A stretch of 64,000 nt of DNA from Anadara kagoshimensis (lineage: Eukaryota > Mollusca > Bivalvia > Arcoida > Arcidae): contig CM037870.1 in NCBI GenBank assembly GCA_021292105.1, positions 22,894,424 through 22,958,423 on the forward strand. Direction: 5' to 3'. The notes beneath the pieces are model-generated. The model saw only the letters and a program-made list of their open reading frames with translations. It made no database searches and was not told the origin of the DNA. Below, piece by piece: positions 44,921 through 55,520 of this stretch. Every line of letters begins with the position of its first letter. Position 1 is the first letter of the stretch. Position numbers and translations under genes: made by a program.

Positions 44921-45149
44921 GTATATGATGACGTTTGTGTGTTATAGGCGCTGTTAGTCACAAAATACTTGCATAAATAAATAAATGTGCAACATTACAG
45001 GTGTGCAATAATCAAGCGAGTATGTTATGACCTTTTTACCTATGCAAGATAAATCGAATATACAAGTACTTGTCTTGTCACTTTGAATTAAAAATACATA
45101 ACACTATATTATTAACAAAATACACAAAAAATGTAAAATTGCAGTAATC

Positions 45150-45446
45150 TCAGGGATATTGCAAGCCTAGGCTTATCAAGGCCCTCAAAAAGTTTTATGG
45201 CCGTCATCATAGTATTGTTGATAAGTTTGATGGCTCTGTGTCCAGGATTGCCCTGGATATATTTGACGTCTCATAGTTCCATGTTCCTTTCACACATTTT
45301 TTATCACACACGTGGCGGGTGTAGCTAGCTAGACAGGAGGTGCTTACCCTTCCAGAGCACCATCTAACTTGTTAGTTACAAAGTTTTTACTTTGCTTCTT
45401 GATTGTGATTCGGACATGGATAAGTATGTTTGTTTTTGATAATTAA
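45150..45446 (-). repeat. Dispersed family A copy, about 300 bp
   Basis: CTCAGGGATATTGCAAGCCT, AGGCTTATCAAGG, TATGGCCGTCATCATAG, ACACGTGGCGGGTGTAGCTA, CTTACCCTTCCAGAGCACC, then the constant terminus GTATGTTTGTTTTTGAT. Its end is followed directly by a second A copy in the same orientation. Confidence 0.78.
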
Positions 45447-45806
45447 AGATTCGGCTTATTTGCCAGTTTCAAAGTTTTTGCTTTTGGATTGTGATTTGGA
45501 CACGGATTGTTTGTGGTTTGGACACGGATTGTTGTTGTGATTTGGACACGGATTGTTGTTGTGGTGTGGACACGGATTGTTGTTGTGGTTTGGACACGGA
45601 TTGTTGTTGTGATTTGGACACGGATTGTTGTGATTTGGACACGGATTGTTGTTGTGATTTGGACACGGATTGTTGTGGTTTGGACACGGATTGTTGTGGT
45701 TTGGACACGGATTGTTGTTGTGGTTTGGACACGGATTGTTGTTGTGATTTGGACACGGATTGTTGTTGTGATTTGGACACGGATTGTTGTGATTTGGACA
45801 CGGATT
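45447..45806 (-). repeat. Family A fragment whose inner segment expanded into a 24/21-bp minisatellite (left part)
   Basis: 45447-45486 is A sequence (TTGCCAGTTTCAAAGTTTTT, GCTTTTGGATTGTGATTTGG). From there the segment GATTTGGACACGGATTGTTG repeats with 24-bp units, or 21 bp when one TTG is missing (CACGGATTG at 45547, 45571, 45595). Both unit lengths are multiples of three, so several frames stay open for over 100 codons; these are not genes. The array is cut at 45806 by a LINE and continues at 49171. Confidence 0.9.
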
Positions 45807-45815
45807 TTTTTTTTT

Positions 45816-45887
45816 TCTTTTATTCATAAATATATATATATAAGCATAGCAATAACATTATGCAGTACACAAACAGATAATAAAAAA

Positions 45888-45935
<48 letters not shown>

Positions 45936-46000
45936 AATAAATATTTCCATCAATTTATAAATACATGTAAACGAAATAATTTGACACACGTACACACACT

Positions 46001-46039
<39 letters not shown>

Positions 46040-46428
46040 AATGAATAAATAGATAAATAAATAAGAATAAATTAATAATTAAATAAATAATTTCATCCAT
46101 TTACAAATGCTAGTAAGAATAATTTGACACACGCTTATAATAATAATAATAATAATATTGATTACTATTATAATAATAATTATAATAATATTACTAGTAA
46201 TGATAGTTTGACACACGCACCCACGCTTATAATAATAATAATAATAATAATAATATTAATAATAATAATAATAGTAATAATAATATTGATTACAATCCTC
46301 ATTTTTAAACAGGATATTATAATATTAAATAAAACAGAAATGCACACACAAGATACAGATAATCAAGCAAATAGATAAATACATAAATAAAAAAATAGAT
46401 AAATAAATAAATAAATTAATTAATAAAA

Positions 46429-46463
<35 letters not shown>

Positions 46464-47392
46464 ATACGTAAAAAAAAATATTCATGGTTACAAGCAAAAG
46501 TATATAAATTTGACACCATTGTACAAATATGGTGAAATATTAAAGATAGTAATAATAATAATAATATAAATCCTTTTTACACTACATGAAACTAGATTGG
46601 CAGAGAATTTACATTCTACCGAAAAAATTAATAAAAAAAAAAGAAAAGAAATCAACAAATCAGTCTTACATTTATGGAAAAAGTCACGATATTATCACCA
46701 TTATTATTAATAATAGTAATAATAATAATGATAATAACAATATATCACCACAATGAAGAAGATTATGTTGATAATAATAATAATAAGTATAATAATAATA
46801 ATATTAACTGTAAGAATAATTGATCTTACACATTATCAATTACCAAAGATGTATGCAAGAACATAAAAAAAGAATATAAAAATAAATATATTAACTAATT
46901 TATCAATTAATCACTCATGCTACCAATCGACCAATCAATCAATTACTTCATCATTTAAGTAATTCATCAAATAAGTAAGCAAGTAACTAATTAACCCATC
47001 AGTCCATCAACTATCAATCAGTAAATCAATCAATCAATTTGTAATAATTCGCTAACTTATAATTAAATAAATAACCTGTATGCAAATTCCGACAATATAA
47101 ATAATATAATTATTATTTTTTGTCGGGAGGTTCGCATATAAATAGCAAAATAATACAGCGACAGTGCAAAAAAGGGCAAGTTATAAATCGACACCTTGAT
47201 TAAATGATAAGCAGAGTAGGTGAACAGGTGGTTGGATCGTTCCTTACCTAAAACAGGCCCCACAATGCTTACCATCCAATTCAAGCGTTGTCTTATAATA
47301 AACAAAGAACAAAGAAACTAATAATGGAAAAAATAGACATTTAAGGGGTAGAAACAAAACCAATAATTAATAATAATAAATAAATACTGATA
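45816..47392. repeat. Microsatellite-dense 3' UTR of the LINE
   Basis: Contains (AAAT)n at about 45885-45940, 46030-46090 and 46395-46465, and (AAT)n at about 46003-46035, 46138-46160, 46230-46285, 46550-46565 and 46770-46805. TTTGACACACG followed by a (TAA)n run recurs at 45980, 46123 and 46206, so part of the UTR is itself a degenerate tandem repeat. No coding frames. Confidence 0.8.
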
Positions 47393-49170
47393 TTACAATG
47401 TTTGAGCAATTTTTAATATATGTTGTGATAAAACATCTAGTTTCATTTTCTTAAGAGTATAAAAGAAAGAAAAGAGGCTGTGTTTCAAGTGAATCTTCAA
47501 CTGGTCCTTGCAGCAAAGTTGTTTGTTTATTCTCATTTTCATTTTATACTTGTAGATTTTGCACGCAATAAAGGAAATTATATTATTTAGCATATATGTT
47601 TTATTATTATGTTCTAAGTAAAATCCCAAAACAATAGTTTTCCACTTAATGTCTACTTTCAGGTTGTTGGCAACGACATCCCAAATAGGACTTACAATGT
47701 TACATTGATAAATAAGATGCTCAGAGTTCTCAACACTCGTATGGCAATTTTCACAATATTTAGAAACAGTTTTATTCCATTTACTAACAATTAGGTTATT
47801 TGACAAAAGATTATGTAATAATTTGTAATTAAATTCTGAAGTTTGTTTGTCTAAAATACTACTGATATTTGTTCTGCAAATGTTTTTTCTGAAAAAACTA
47901 TAGTTAAAATTAAACTCTTTTGACCAATGATATTCCATATTTGAAACTTGAAATTTTTTCTTCAAAAGGATATCGTAATAAAATTTACACTTTTTACTCA
48001 AAATGTCATGCCTAATGTTTCCATTTATAAACGAAAGCGGCTTGTTGTAAGGATTAATATATTCGCATTTTGAACCATCAAAAATATTAACATATTTTCC
48101 GAACACTTTTTTTAAGATATTATATTCGCAAATCCAATTTCGTTTGTTTAGCAACTTATCACCAAAATCATTTATATCCTTTAACGACCCATTAACATGA
48201 AATAAGTCTTTAACATAAAGAACCCCACTCTTCATCCAGTTTTTAAGACATAATGTTTTATTTCGAAATTTAAAATTATTATTCAACCAAATATTTTCAG
48301 ACAAAAAAGAGTCGGAAGAAAACGCAATTGGAGACACTTCATCTTTGCAGTTATTAAAGAAAACAAATACTTCATTATAGAAAGATGGAACATTCTTTAA
48401 TTTAGACAATTCTTTTAAATCAGCAACATTTGTTTGTAAAATGAAATCGAAATCAATTCCTAGGGAGGTTTTCAGGATAGTATCTAAGATAGTGAAGATG
48501 TTTGACTCCCTATTATTTAATAATCTGGATACCCATGATGCTTTCAAAGCTTTGAATTTTGTTTCTATATCCACTAATCCTTACCACCCTCAGAGATGTT
48601 TCCTATTAGAGTTTTTCTTTTTATTCTATCTCTTTTTCCCCAAATAAAGTTAAAAACCAGTTTATTTATAGATTTAATAATGTAATCTGAAGGATATGGA
48701 AGTAATGACGCCGTATATATCAAATTTGATAGGGCTAGTGTATTCAAAACTGTACATTTGCCGAAAATAGTTAAGTTTCTTCTTTTCCAAGATAATAATG
48801 TGTGCTCTAAATCTTTTATCCGTTTTTTCCAGTTCCTTTCTATACATTGATTTTTGTCATGGCCAATGTGTATACCTAAACATTTAAGAGAAGAGTTATT
48901 AACTTCAACACCGTGTAACCGTTCATACCGATTTTTCAGTGGGCCTAACAAGATAGCTTCTGTTTTGTGAATATTTAGTTTTGGACCAGCATGTTTACTG
49001 AAATCATTAACAATGTCGATAGCATGTTTCATAGAGTCTTCATCTAGTAATGGTAGAGTGCAATCATCTGCGTGTTGTAAAATCTTTATGTCTGTTTGAA
49101 TATTACCTATCCTAAACCCATTTACTTTATCAGATTTTCTTATTTTAAGCGATAAAATTTCAGCTACAAG
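47393..49170 (-). pseudogene. LINE reverse transcriptase C-terminal half, one frameshift
   Basis: From the truncation point it reads LVAEILSLKIRKSDKVNGF, then DIKILQHADDCTLPLLDEDS, where HADD is the catalytic YADD-type box. Next come PKLNIHKTEAILLG, LKCLGIHIGHDKN, WKRRNLTIFGK, LPYPSDYIIKSINKLVFNFI and WGKRDRIKRKTLIG, the thumb pattern typical of L1/Tx1-clade enzymes. A frame slip at about 48575-48580 (EGG|LVDIETKFKALK) joins a 393-codon open stretch ending at 47393. That stretch carries the zinc knuckle CENCHTSVENSEHLIYQC and an extended C-terminus. Only one break in about 590 codons suggests a fairly young insertion. Endonuclease, ORF1 and the first half of the RT are absent. Confidence 0.88.
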
Positions 49171-49420
49171 ATTTGGACACGGATTGTTGTTGTGGTTTGG
49201 ACACGGATTGTTGTTGTGATTTAAACACGGATTGTTGTTGTGATTTGGACACGGATTGTTGTGATTTGGACACGGATTGTTGTTGTGGTTTGGACACGGA
49301 TTGTTGTGATTTGGACACGGATTGTTGTTGTGGTTTGGACACGGATTGTTGTTGTGATTTGGACACGGATTGTTGTTGTGATTTAGACACGGATTGTTGT
49401 ACGTTTGTTTTTGATTTCAT
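49171..49420 (-). repeat. Minisatellite (right part) and end of the host family A copy
   Basis: Same 24/21-bp units as 45487-45806, same orientation. After the last GGACACGGATTG-type unit it returns to single-copy A sequence GTACGTTTGTTTTTGATT, the constant terminus. So the two arrays and the LINE together occupy one A copy. Confidence 0.9.
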
Positions 49421-49734
49421 TCATTATAAGGGGAAAAAAGATTAAAAAAGAAATATTATATAAATGTATGTAGTTTTAACCTTTGATAACAGCAGCATCA
49501 CTTTGATGTAGAGAACTGCCTCTTGTGTATTACTAACATTAGGAAGTTGTGTTTTATTTCATCTTAATTATCCAGGTGTTAGTATCCCGAGGTTAAAAAT
49601 ACAGGAATATAATAAATATGTCTGCTTTTTACCGAATATTTATATATCTGTGATTTTAACGGAAATATTTTGTTTAGATGCAGCCTGTATCATTACTAGA
49701 TGTCACTACAGATCAAACCAACTGTGAATGACTA

Positions 49735-49878
49735 CGACCAGAAGTTAAGTTGATTGACGGTGTCTTATGCTACAGTCAAGATTTTTCACTTATATTAAGC
49801 TGTCGGTGCTGGTACGGTGGAAGAATCCACTGTAGTAGCTAGGAGAAATACATCCACCTTCAGTAAGTGAACTAATAA
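49735..49878 (-). mobile_element. SINE, 3' half, separated from its 5' half by a DNA transposon
   Basis: On the minus strand: TTCACTTACTGAAGGTGGAT, ATTTCTCCTAGC, TTCTTCCACCGTACCAGCAC, CGACAGCTTAATATAAGTGA, AAAATCTTGACTGTAGC and ACACCGTCAATCAA, the usual core and tail of the SINE family. The tRNA-like head is at 51035-51240. Confidence 0.6.
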
Positions 49879-51034
49879 AGCCCTGTTCATGCGGCGAGGT
49901 TTGCGTACATGTGTATATATACTTACCTAAGTTTTGCTCATGTATGCAAATGTGGCACATGAACGCAAATACTCACGTGTGTAGTTTTACTTATGGAGTA
50001 AATTTGCATTACCTTTGAAGGTAGTGCAAAAGTATATTAACACACTATGCAGACAAGCATAGCATGCAAATGCTGCACATGAACGCACAGCAAATTTACA
50101 CATGTTAATAAACTGACACCATGCGCCTCTGATGGTGCCTTGATTGGTTTACGAGCCCCATCCACAGTGCCACCACAGTTAAGGAATCCACAATGCCACA
50201 GTTCCTTGCGCTGGATTTAGAAACCCCAAAAAAGATTGCCGACTGACTGATTACTCAGCAGATGAAACCAACCAGTAAATTGTAGGGCTGTCATTGATAG
50301 ATCGATATATTGATATATCATCGATGAAAGCCATTGATACGATATATCGATACGTTTTTAGTATCGATATCAACAAAAATGGCCGCCAACCCATGGCCAA
50401 GGTTGGAGTAATCAATGACACATAGATTAAACTGATTATAAATGTATTGTAATATTGGTGGAAAATTATCTGTCTATAAAAGATTCAACAAAAAAATTCT
50501 TATTTTCATCATTTTTGCGATATTTTGATATATCGATAAAGATATATCGATTTATCAATATATATTTTTCAGTTGATATAATGATATTCAAATTCTCATC
50601 AATGACAGCTCTAGTATATTGCGATGGCAACTTTATGGACAACTGCCAAAGGTGTTATATGGCTTTAGCGATGGTTCAAACTGGCTGCATCAATAAGTAA
50701 ATGTCTCTTTCTGCGTACGAAAATTCAAGCCATAGATCATCAAATTAAAGTGTTTAACAATATCCTCCCACCATGCTTCTTATCTGGGCCTTCTTGACAC
50801 AGATTCCTATATAATCAAGCATGTGTTTAGAAAGTAAGGCATGTGTCTTCTGAGTCTTGTTTGTCTATCCATTTATGCCTTTAATATCTTTCGTTTCAAT
50901 AATTGAACCAAGAATTTGCATATGGTACTATTTTCCACATGAACGCAAAGCAAATATACTTTTGCATATGTACGTAAACTTGCATGCTATGTAATGTTAC
51001 ACATGTAAGCAAACCCCGCCGCATGAACAGGGCT
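49879..51034. mobile_element. Non-autonomous Harbinger-like element, 1156 bp, TAA target duplication
   Basis: Inverted ends: AGCCCTGTTCATGCGGCGAG, GTTTGCGTACATGTGTA at the left and, reversed, AGCCCTGTTCATGCGGCGGG, GTTTGCTTACATGTGTA at the right. TAA on both sides (49876-49878, 51035-51037) fits the PIF/Harbinger superfamily. CACATGAACGCAAA-type blocks recur inside (about 49966, 50078, 50938) as subterminal repeats. No transposase. It contains the hAT-like MITE at 50283-50613. Confidence 0.78.
50283..50613. mobile_element. hAT-like MITE, 331 bp, nested
   Basis: Ends TAGGGCTGTCATTGATAGA and, reversed, TAGAGCTGTCATTGATGAGA. Flanking 8-mers GTAAATTG (50275-50282) and GTATATTG (50614-50621) match at 7 of 8 positions, the duplication length of hAT elements. 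The inside is rich in ATATATCGATA-type self-complementary sequence. Confidence 0.8.
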
Positions 51035-51240
51035 TAAGTTCCACCGAACTGACAAACTTCTATCGAACCCACAAACTTTGATATACTAAGTTTTACTCCG
51101 GGTGGGATTATGGTTGTGTGGTCCGTAAGCGCAAACTGGGCGGTTTATGGTTGTGTGGTCCGTAAGGGCAAACTGGGCGGTTTATGGTTGTGTGGTCCGT
51201 AAGGGCAAACGTTAGACCACTAGGTCATCGATGGTCCTAC
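51035..51240 (-). mobile_element. SINE, tRNA-like head, with an internal 37-bp tandem expansion
   Basis: On the minus strand: A-box-like GACCTAGTGGTCTAACG near 51215-51232 and B-box-like TGGGTTCGATAG near 51060-51072. The distance between the boxes is enlarged because 37 bp (GTCCGTAAGGGCAAACTGGG, CGGTTTATGG..) are repeated: GTCCGTAA starts at 51121, 51158 and 51195. Its 3' half is at 49735-49878 beyond the Harbinger-like insertion. Confidence 0.6.
51105..51215. repeat. 37-bp tandem repeat, 3 units
   Basis: Three near-identical 37-bp units inside the SINE head, differing by one base (AAGCGC / AAGGGC). Confidence 0.95.
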
Positions 51241-51787
51241 AAAAAAGAAAATAATATGGATTGTGCTCTTACGTTGCCTATACGTGTACAGTTTGCTCAT
51301 TCAAAATGAAAAGTTTTAGAACGATTACCTAACAATGTTAAAATAATAAGGTTTTCAACGAGTTTTTATTGCTCTCGTTTTTGTCAATTGCATGTCTACA
51401 TTATGATCTAACATAACCCTAGGATATGTTCTTTTCACACCTTTTTATTCATTTTAAGAGGTTATAAACGATTGACATTGAAATATGCACCAAAAGTACT
51501 GCCTTTTTATACGGTTTTCAATGTTTCAAACTTATTTTTGTCAATGATTCATATTTTTATAGTAAAATAGTCTACATTGATATTAGTTAAATCAAATATT
51601 ATGTAAAACATGCTTGTTTGTGGTTTGTTAAATGTAATAATATTACATTTTGTATATGTTCAATTTTTAAGCTGTAAATCACATATTGCATGTTAATGAG
51701 TTGATATACAAGAGTCAAATTCAAAATGATATGTCAAATTATTTTCAATAAGTAACATCGAATCTCAAACAAACATAAAGTGTGTAA
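51241..51787. other. No feature seen
   Basis: AT-rich unique sequence. Confidence 0.3.
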
Positions 51788-51980
51788 GTGAAAAACAAAC
51801 AGGTATACCAATCCATGTTCAAATGACAATTTAAAAAGCAAAGTGAAATATGGCTTCAGTTAAGCACACGAAGGGAGGTCTGGTGCTCCGGAAGGGTAAG
51901 CACTTCTGAGTAGTTAGTTGAACCCGTCAGGTGAGAAATAAATGAATGATACATGCAACTATGTGACGTCAAGAGATCCG
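51788..51980 (+). repeat. Dispersed family A copy, degenerate
   Basis: GAAAAACAAACAGGTATACC, AATCCATGTTC, GGTGCTCCGGAAGGGTAAGC, TACATGCAACTATGTGACGT; several internal losses. Confidence 0.65.
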
Positions 51981-52585
51981 TATAATAAACAGAAACGCTA
52001 GTACTGGAAGTGAAATGTACAACCAACGGTCCTGAAGAACAAATAGGACGCGAGGCAAAACCGGATGAAATGTATATCTGAAATTTACAACCAAGTGAAA
52101 TGTATATAACTAAATGAAATGCACAGCTGAAATATTCATGTAAACGTGCACCATTGCTCAATATGTCATGCAGCATACGACCACTTAACATAATCGCCCC
52201 CAAACAAAAATGCTCTGCTGGGTTCTGCTATATATCAGAGACTTGACACATATTACACATAACACCAACCTGTTCTAGGTAAAACTATAAAGATAATTAA
52301 TGTTATGTAACATTATATAACGGTTTTCCAAGGTAAGCCATTAATTCTATGTAGGTATGTCGTATCTTATATAATGAGTATCATACCGCAATGATTCATA
52401 CACGAATAAATGCCAGTCTAATGCTCCCAGAACATTTATTTTTTCATATCGCCATTATAAACGTCTATTTAGAGTAAAAAGTTTACCATTCCATCTCTGT
52501 GTTGCTATGTTTGTTAGTTGGTGTGTTTGCTCAGAACTTAGTTGTATTACTTTTTTCCTATTCAAGATGATGGCTTTAAGGTCCA
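51981..52585. other. No feature recognised
   Basis: GTGAAATGTATA-type blocks recur between 52010 and 52120 as a weak local repeat. The 115-residue minus frame here overlaps the A copy and is not credible. Confidence 0.3.
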
Positions 52586-52839
52586 GGCCCCAGTTTCACA
52601 ATCATTCCCTAACTAAGATTTTCCTTAACTTAAATTTAGCAAATTTTGGCAAGCTCGGTTTGGAACTACGAATAAATATTTTTGTCAAAACTAGATGCAG
52701 ATGTCATAAACTTCATATAATCTTTAAAATGACATCTTGAATTTCCTAATATCTTTACAATTAACAAAATTATAAAGGTTTTTAATTTGCCAAATTAAAG
52801 TTAAGGAAAATCTTAAGAAATGATTGTGAAACCGGGGCC
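52586..52839. mobile_element. MITE of the 44101 family, second copy
   Basis: GGCCCCAGTTTCACAATCAT, TCCCTAACTAAGATTTTCCT at the left and, reversed, GGCCCCGGTTTCACAATCAT, TTCTTAAGATTTTCCTTAAC at the right. Internal AATATTTTTGTCAAAACTA and TCTTTAAAATGACA are shared with the 44-kb copy. It abuts the next copy. Confidence 0.85.
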
Positions 52840-52840
52840 A

Positions 52841-53090
52841 GGCCCCTGTTTTCCAATTATTTCTTAACTGAAATTTTCTTTAACTTAAATCTAGCGAATT
52901 TGAAACCTGGATAATTTTGTTAGTTTTCAAGATATCCATGTTTTTAAGTTGTCGTTTTGAAGATAACCGCAAGCTTCTATATTATAATATTGTTGAATTT
53001 TTTACTTGTAGTACAACACAATATTATCAAAGTTTGTCAGCGGTAAGTAAAGGAAATTTTTAGTTAAGGTATGATTGTGAAACCGGGGCA
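52841..53090. mobile_element. MITE of the same family, third copy, tandem with the second
   Basis: GGCCCCTGTTTTCCAATTAT, TTCTTAACTGAAATTTTCTT at the left and, reversed, GCCCCGGTTTCACAATCATA, CCTTAACTAAAAATTTCCTT at the right. The inside is more diverged. It starts one or two bases after the previous copy ends. A further fragment (GGGTTTTCACAATTATTTGC) lies at about 53159-53179. Confidence 0.8.
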
Positions 53091-53179
53091 TGCCTATGTA
53101 ATTCTTTTTAAATGTCTTCAGATCAAATCTAAAAGCCTGTTGGTCTGTCCTTCGACCTGGGTTTTCACAATTATTTGCC

Positions 53180-53781
53180 AACATTAAAGCGTTTTGCAGA
53201 GCATTTTATTATAAATCGTCTTAAAATTATTGATCAGGGATAAAAGTTATCAATACATATATTGTTATGAAGCTGAGTTTAATACTAAAATTAATATAAG
53301 CACAGATTAATGCATGCATTTACATGTAAAATGAAAATGCATGTAGAAGAAATTTTACAAAAATCAATTTTCTTTGGTTGAAATGCAATTTATATTACGT
53401 TGTATAATTTCATGCATTAGTTTATGTGAATTCCATTCATTAAAATACAGCTAAAACTCTTCACGGCTATTAAACACTGGTTATGCAATAGGCCTGCTGG
53501 AAATATGAATTTTTCCATTCATCCGATCATAAACCCAATTTGGTTGTATTTTACATAATCAGATATGCAGCTATGTTTAATATTCAAACTCAATATCGTT
53601 ACGTAACGCTCGTATCTATAATGTGTGTTATGGCATTCGCAGATGTTTTGTCTCTGGTTTGCATTCTTCAATGCAAGGTCAAAAGGTCAAGCTTATGTCT
53701 GAAATATACAGTGTGTGAAGGGAAAAAGAGGGTTGCTGAAATTAGTTAATATTAGCATGAATCTTTTTTGTATATATTAAC
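53180..53781. other. No feature recognised
   Basis: AT-rich unique sequence. A hydrophobic plus frame at 53540-53749 has no family resemblance. Confidence 0.3.
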
Positions 53782-53945
53782 CAAAACCAAAACATACCGG
53801 TTTATAATCAAATCAAAATAAAAAAAATGAAAACTTTGAAACCTGGTAAATTAAGTTAAACACAAAAAGTGAGACCGGGTGCTGTGGGAGGGTAAGCAAC
53901 TCTTTCTAGCAAGCATTCAAAGAATTTTGTCACGTGTTGTGTTAC
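53782..53945 (+). repeat. Dispersed family A fragment, degenerate
   Basis: CCAAAACATACCGGTTTATA, GAAAACTTTGAAACCTGGTA, AAAGTGAGACCGGGTGCTG, GTCACGTGTTGTG. Confidence 0.6.
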
Positions 53946-54648
53946 TATTATTAAAAAATAAAAATGTGATTGCATACAAAAGTAATATATGATAATGTTA
54001 ATCAAAATATAATGGCTGATTAGATCTGAACAGGTAAAAATCCCAGGTATGGTGTAAGATATTTATCAAAAATCAATCAAATTGGCAAAAAATAATAGAA
54101 AACGTCGAAAACGGTTAACCAAATCATGCATTAACAAAATATAAATCATTCTTAATTGATGACATTATCGTCGACATTGTAAAAGTGTTTAAAAATAATT
54201 GACGGCTTAAATGAAGTAGAAATGATCGGCATGATAAGGTATATATATATATCAAATATAACCCGTATCTCAAAACGAGAACGCAAAACTGCTGACAAAG
54301 AGTATTTCACCCCAGACACTTACACATAATAATATAAAGTCAGAACGAATGTATGCTAAAAAGTTAATGTAGCAGAGAAATCGCCTATATATTACAAATA
54401 TTTTGGAGAAGGTTGTTCAAAGCGCTGTTAACTTTATCAGTTTGTAAGCAATTGGTATCTTGTGTATTGTTTTATTGTGGTGTACATGCGATTCTGTCGC
54501 ATAGCACTCATATTTTGGAAATCTTGAGTGATGCCGCCACCATAATAGCAAGACCTTATGTATGGGTTTTCTGTTCCTTCTATGGGTCTTTAAACTTTAG
54601 GGAATTTGGACCAATACTTTATGGCAACTGGTATCCAATAGCTTTACC
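53946..54648. other. No feature recognised
   Basis: AT-rich. The 89-residue plus frame at 54413-54682 runs into the foldback and is not supported. Confidence 0.3.
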
Positions 54649-54820
54649 TACGAAAGCTTGTTCGTGCCACTTTGTAATCTGATTTTTTTTCTCAAATCGT
54701 AGGTACGATTTTTTAAATCGTACGTACGAATTAAAAAACCGTACATACGAATTTAAAAATCGTACCTACGATTTGAGAAAAGAAAATTAGATTACAAAGT
54801 GGCACGAACAAGCTTTCGTA
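54649..54820. mobile_element. Long-arm foldback element, 172 bp
   Basis: Arms of about 80 bp: TACGAAAGCTTGTTCGTGCC, ACTTTGTAATCTGATTTT, CTCAAATCGTAGGTACGATT on the left, mirrored on the right with few changes. The centre adds GTACGTACGAA / GTACATACGAA sub-repeats. No coding capacity. The target duplication is not certain. Confidence 0.85.
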
Positions 54821-55183
54821 CTTACAAGAATGACAATGTTATAAAAATTAAAGTAGACGCTTTTATACACTGATGGTAAAATGTGAAAAAGCAACACCAA
54901 AATGACATTGTTTTAGGCATGCATGACAAAACATTTTCACCCATTGAGCATGTGATTTATTACCGGATATGACGTACAGCTTTCGCAGACACTATTTTTT
55001 GTTAGTTCACATTGGATACATGTATTGAAAGATAAATGAGATTCCACCAGGGTATCAGGGTGTCGATAATTAGGCAATGACATGGCATCAGAATGCCAAC
55101 ATATAGTCTGGTTAGCATTTTGACATGAAAACAAGTGAGCTGAACTTTATATGCACAATAACTTAACATTTGTTATGAAAATG

Positions 55184-55520
55184 CTAAGTATAAATTATGC
55201 ATAGCATTTTCTATTTCACGTGTGACGCTACAGCTACTCCAATGCTTGGGGGTTTCTTTAGTTGGTTTATTGCTGTATGTTCTCAAACTCCCTTTGTAGG
55301 GACTTTCCCAATGGTAGATTGTTGGTTGTATTTCATGCATGTTTTCAAACATGTTAAGTATAATTTATGCGTAGCATTTTCTATTTCATGCTACTCCAAT
55401 GCTTGGAGGTTTCTTTATTTGGTTTATTGCTGTATGTTCTCAAACGTCTGTCGTACGGACTTTCCCAATAGTAGGTTGCAGTTTTGTAGCTTGTATTTCA
55501 TGCATATTTAATTTTCAAAC
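55184..55520. repeat. Tandem duplication, 2 units of about 170 bp
   Basis: CTAAGTATAAATTATGC (55184) and TTAAGTATAATTTATGC (55354) open the two units. CATTTTCTATTTCA, ACTCCAATGCTTGG, GGTTTATTGCTGTATGTTCT, GGACTTTCCCAAT and TGTATTTCATGCAT follow in both. The second unit lacks GTGTGACGCTACAG. The frame spanning both is probably incidental. Confidence 0.9.

Larger units (their letters stand above)
45807..49170 (-). mobile_element. 5'-truncated L1/Tx1-like LINE inserted in the minisatellite
   Basis: The left edge is a T run (45807-45816), the poly-A tail of a minus-strand element. The right edge (49170) lies inside the reverse transcriptase region, so the 5' part is missing. ATTTGGACACGGATT stands on both sides (45792-45806 and 49171-49185), matching a 15-bp target duplication from target-primed reverse transcription, although the tandem nature of the target makes this ambiguous. 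Removing the insert restores a continuous minisatellite. Confidence 0.85.

Noticed and set aside
45456..45890. Several overlapping open frames of 110-127 codons with repeats such as DLDTDCC or QQSVSKSQ
   Set aside because: They are open in several frames on both strands because the minisatellite units are 24 or 21 bp, multiples of three without stops. There is no start context or codon bias, and the same happens at 49160-49445.
46124..46519. Poly-Asn, poly-Ile and poly-Tyr frames
   Set aside because: Products of (AAT)n and (AAAT)n runs in the LINE 3' UTR.
54413..54682. 89-codon plus frame with hydrophobic and aromatic content
   Set aside because: Its 3' part is the arm of the foldback element, and there is no splice or start evidence.
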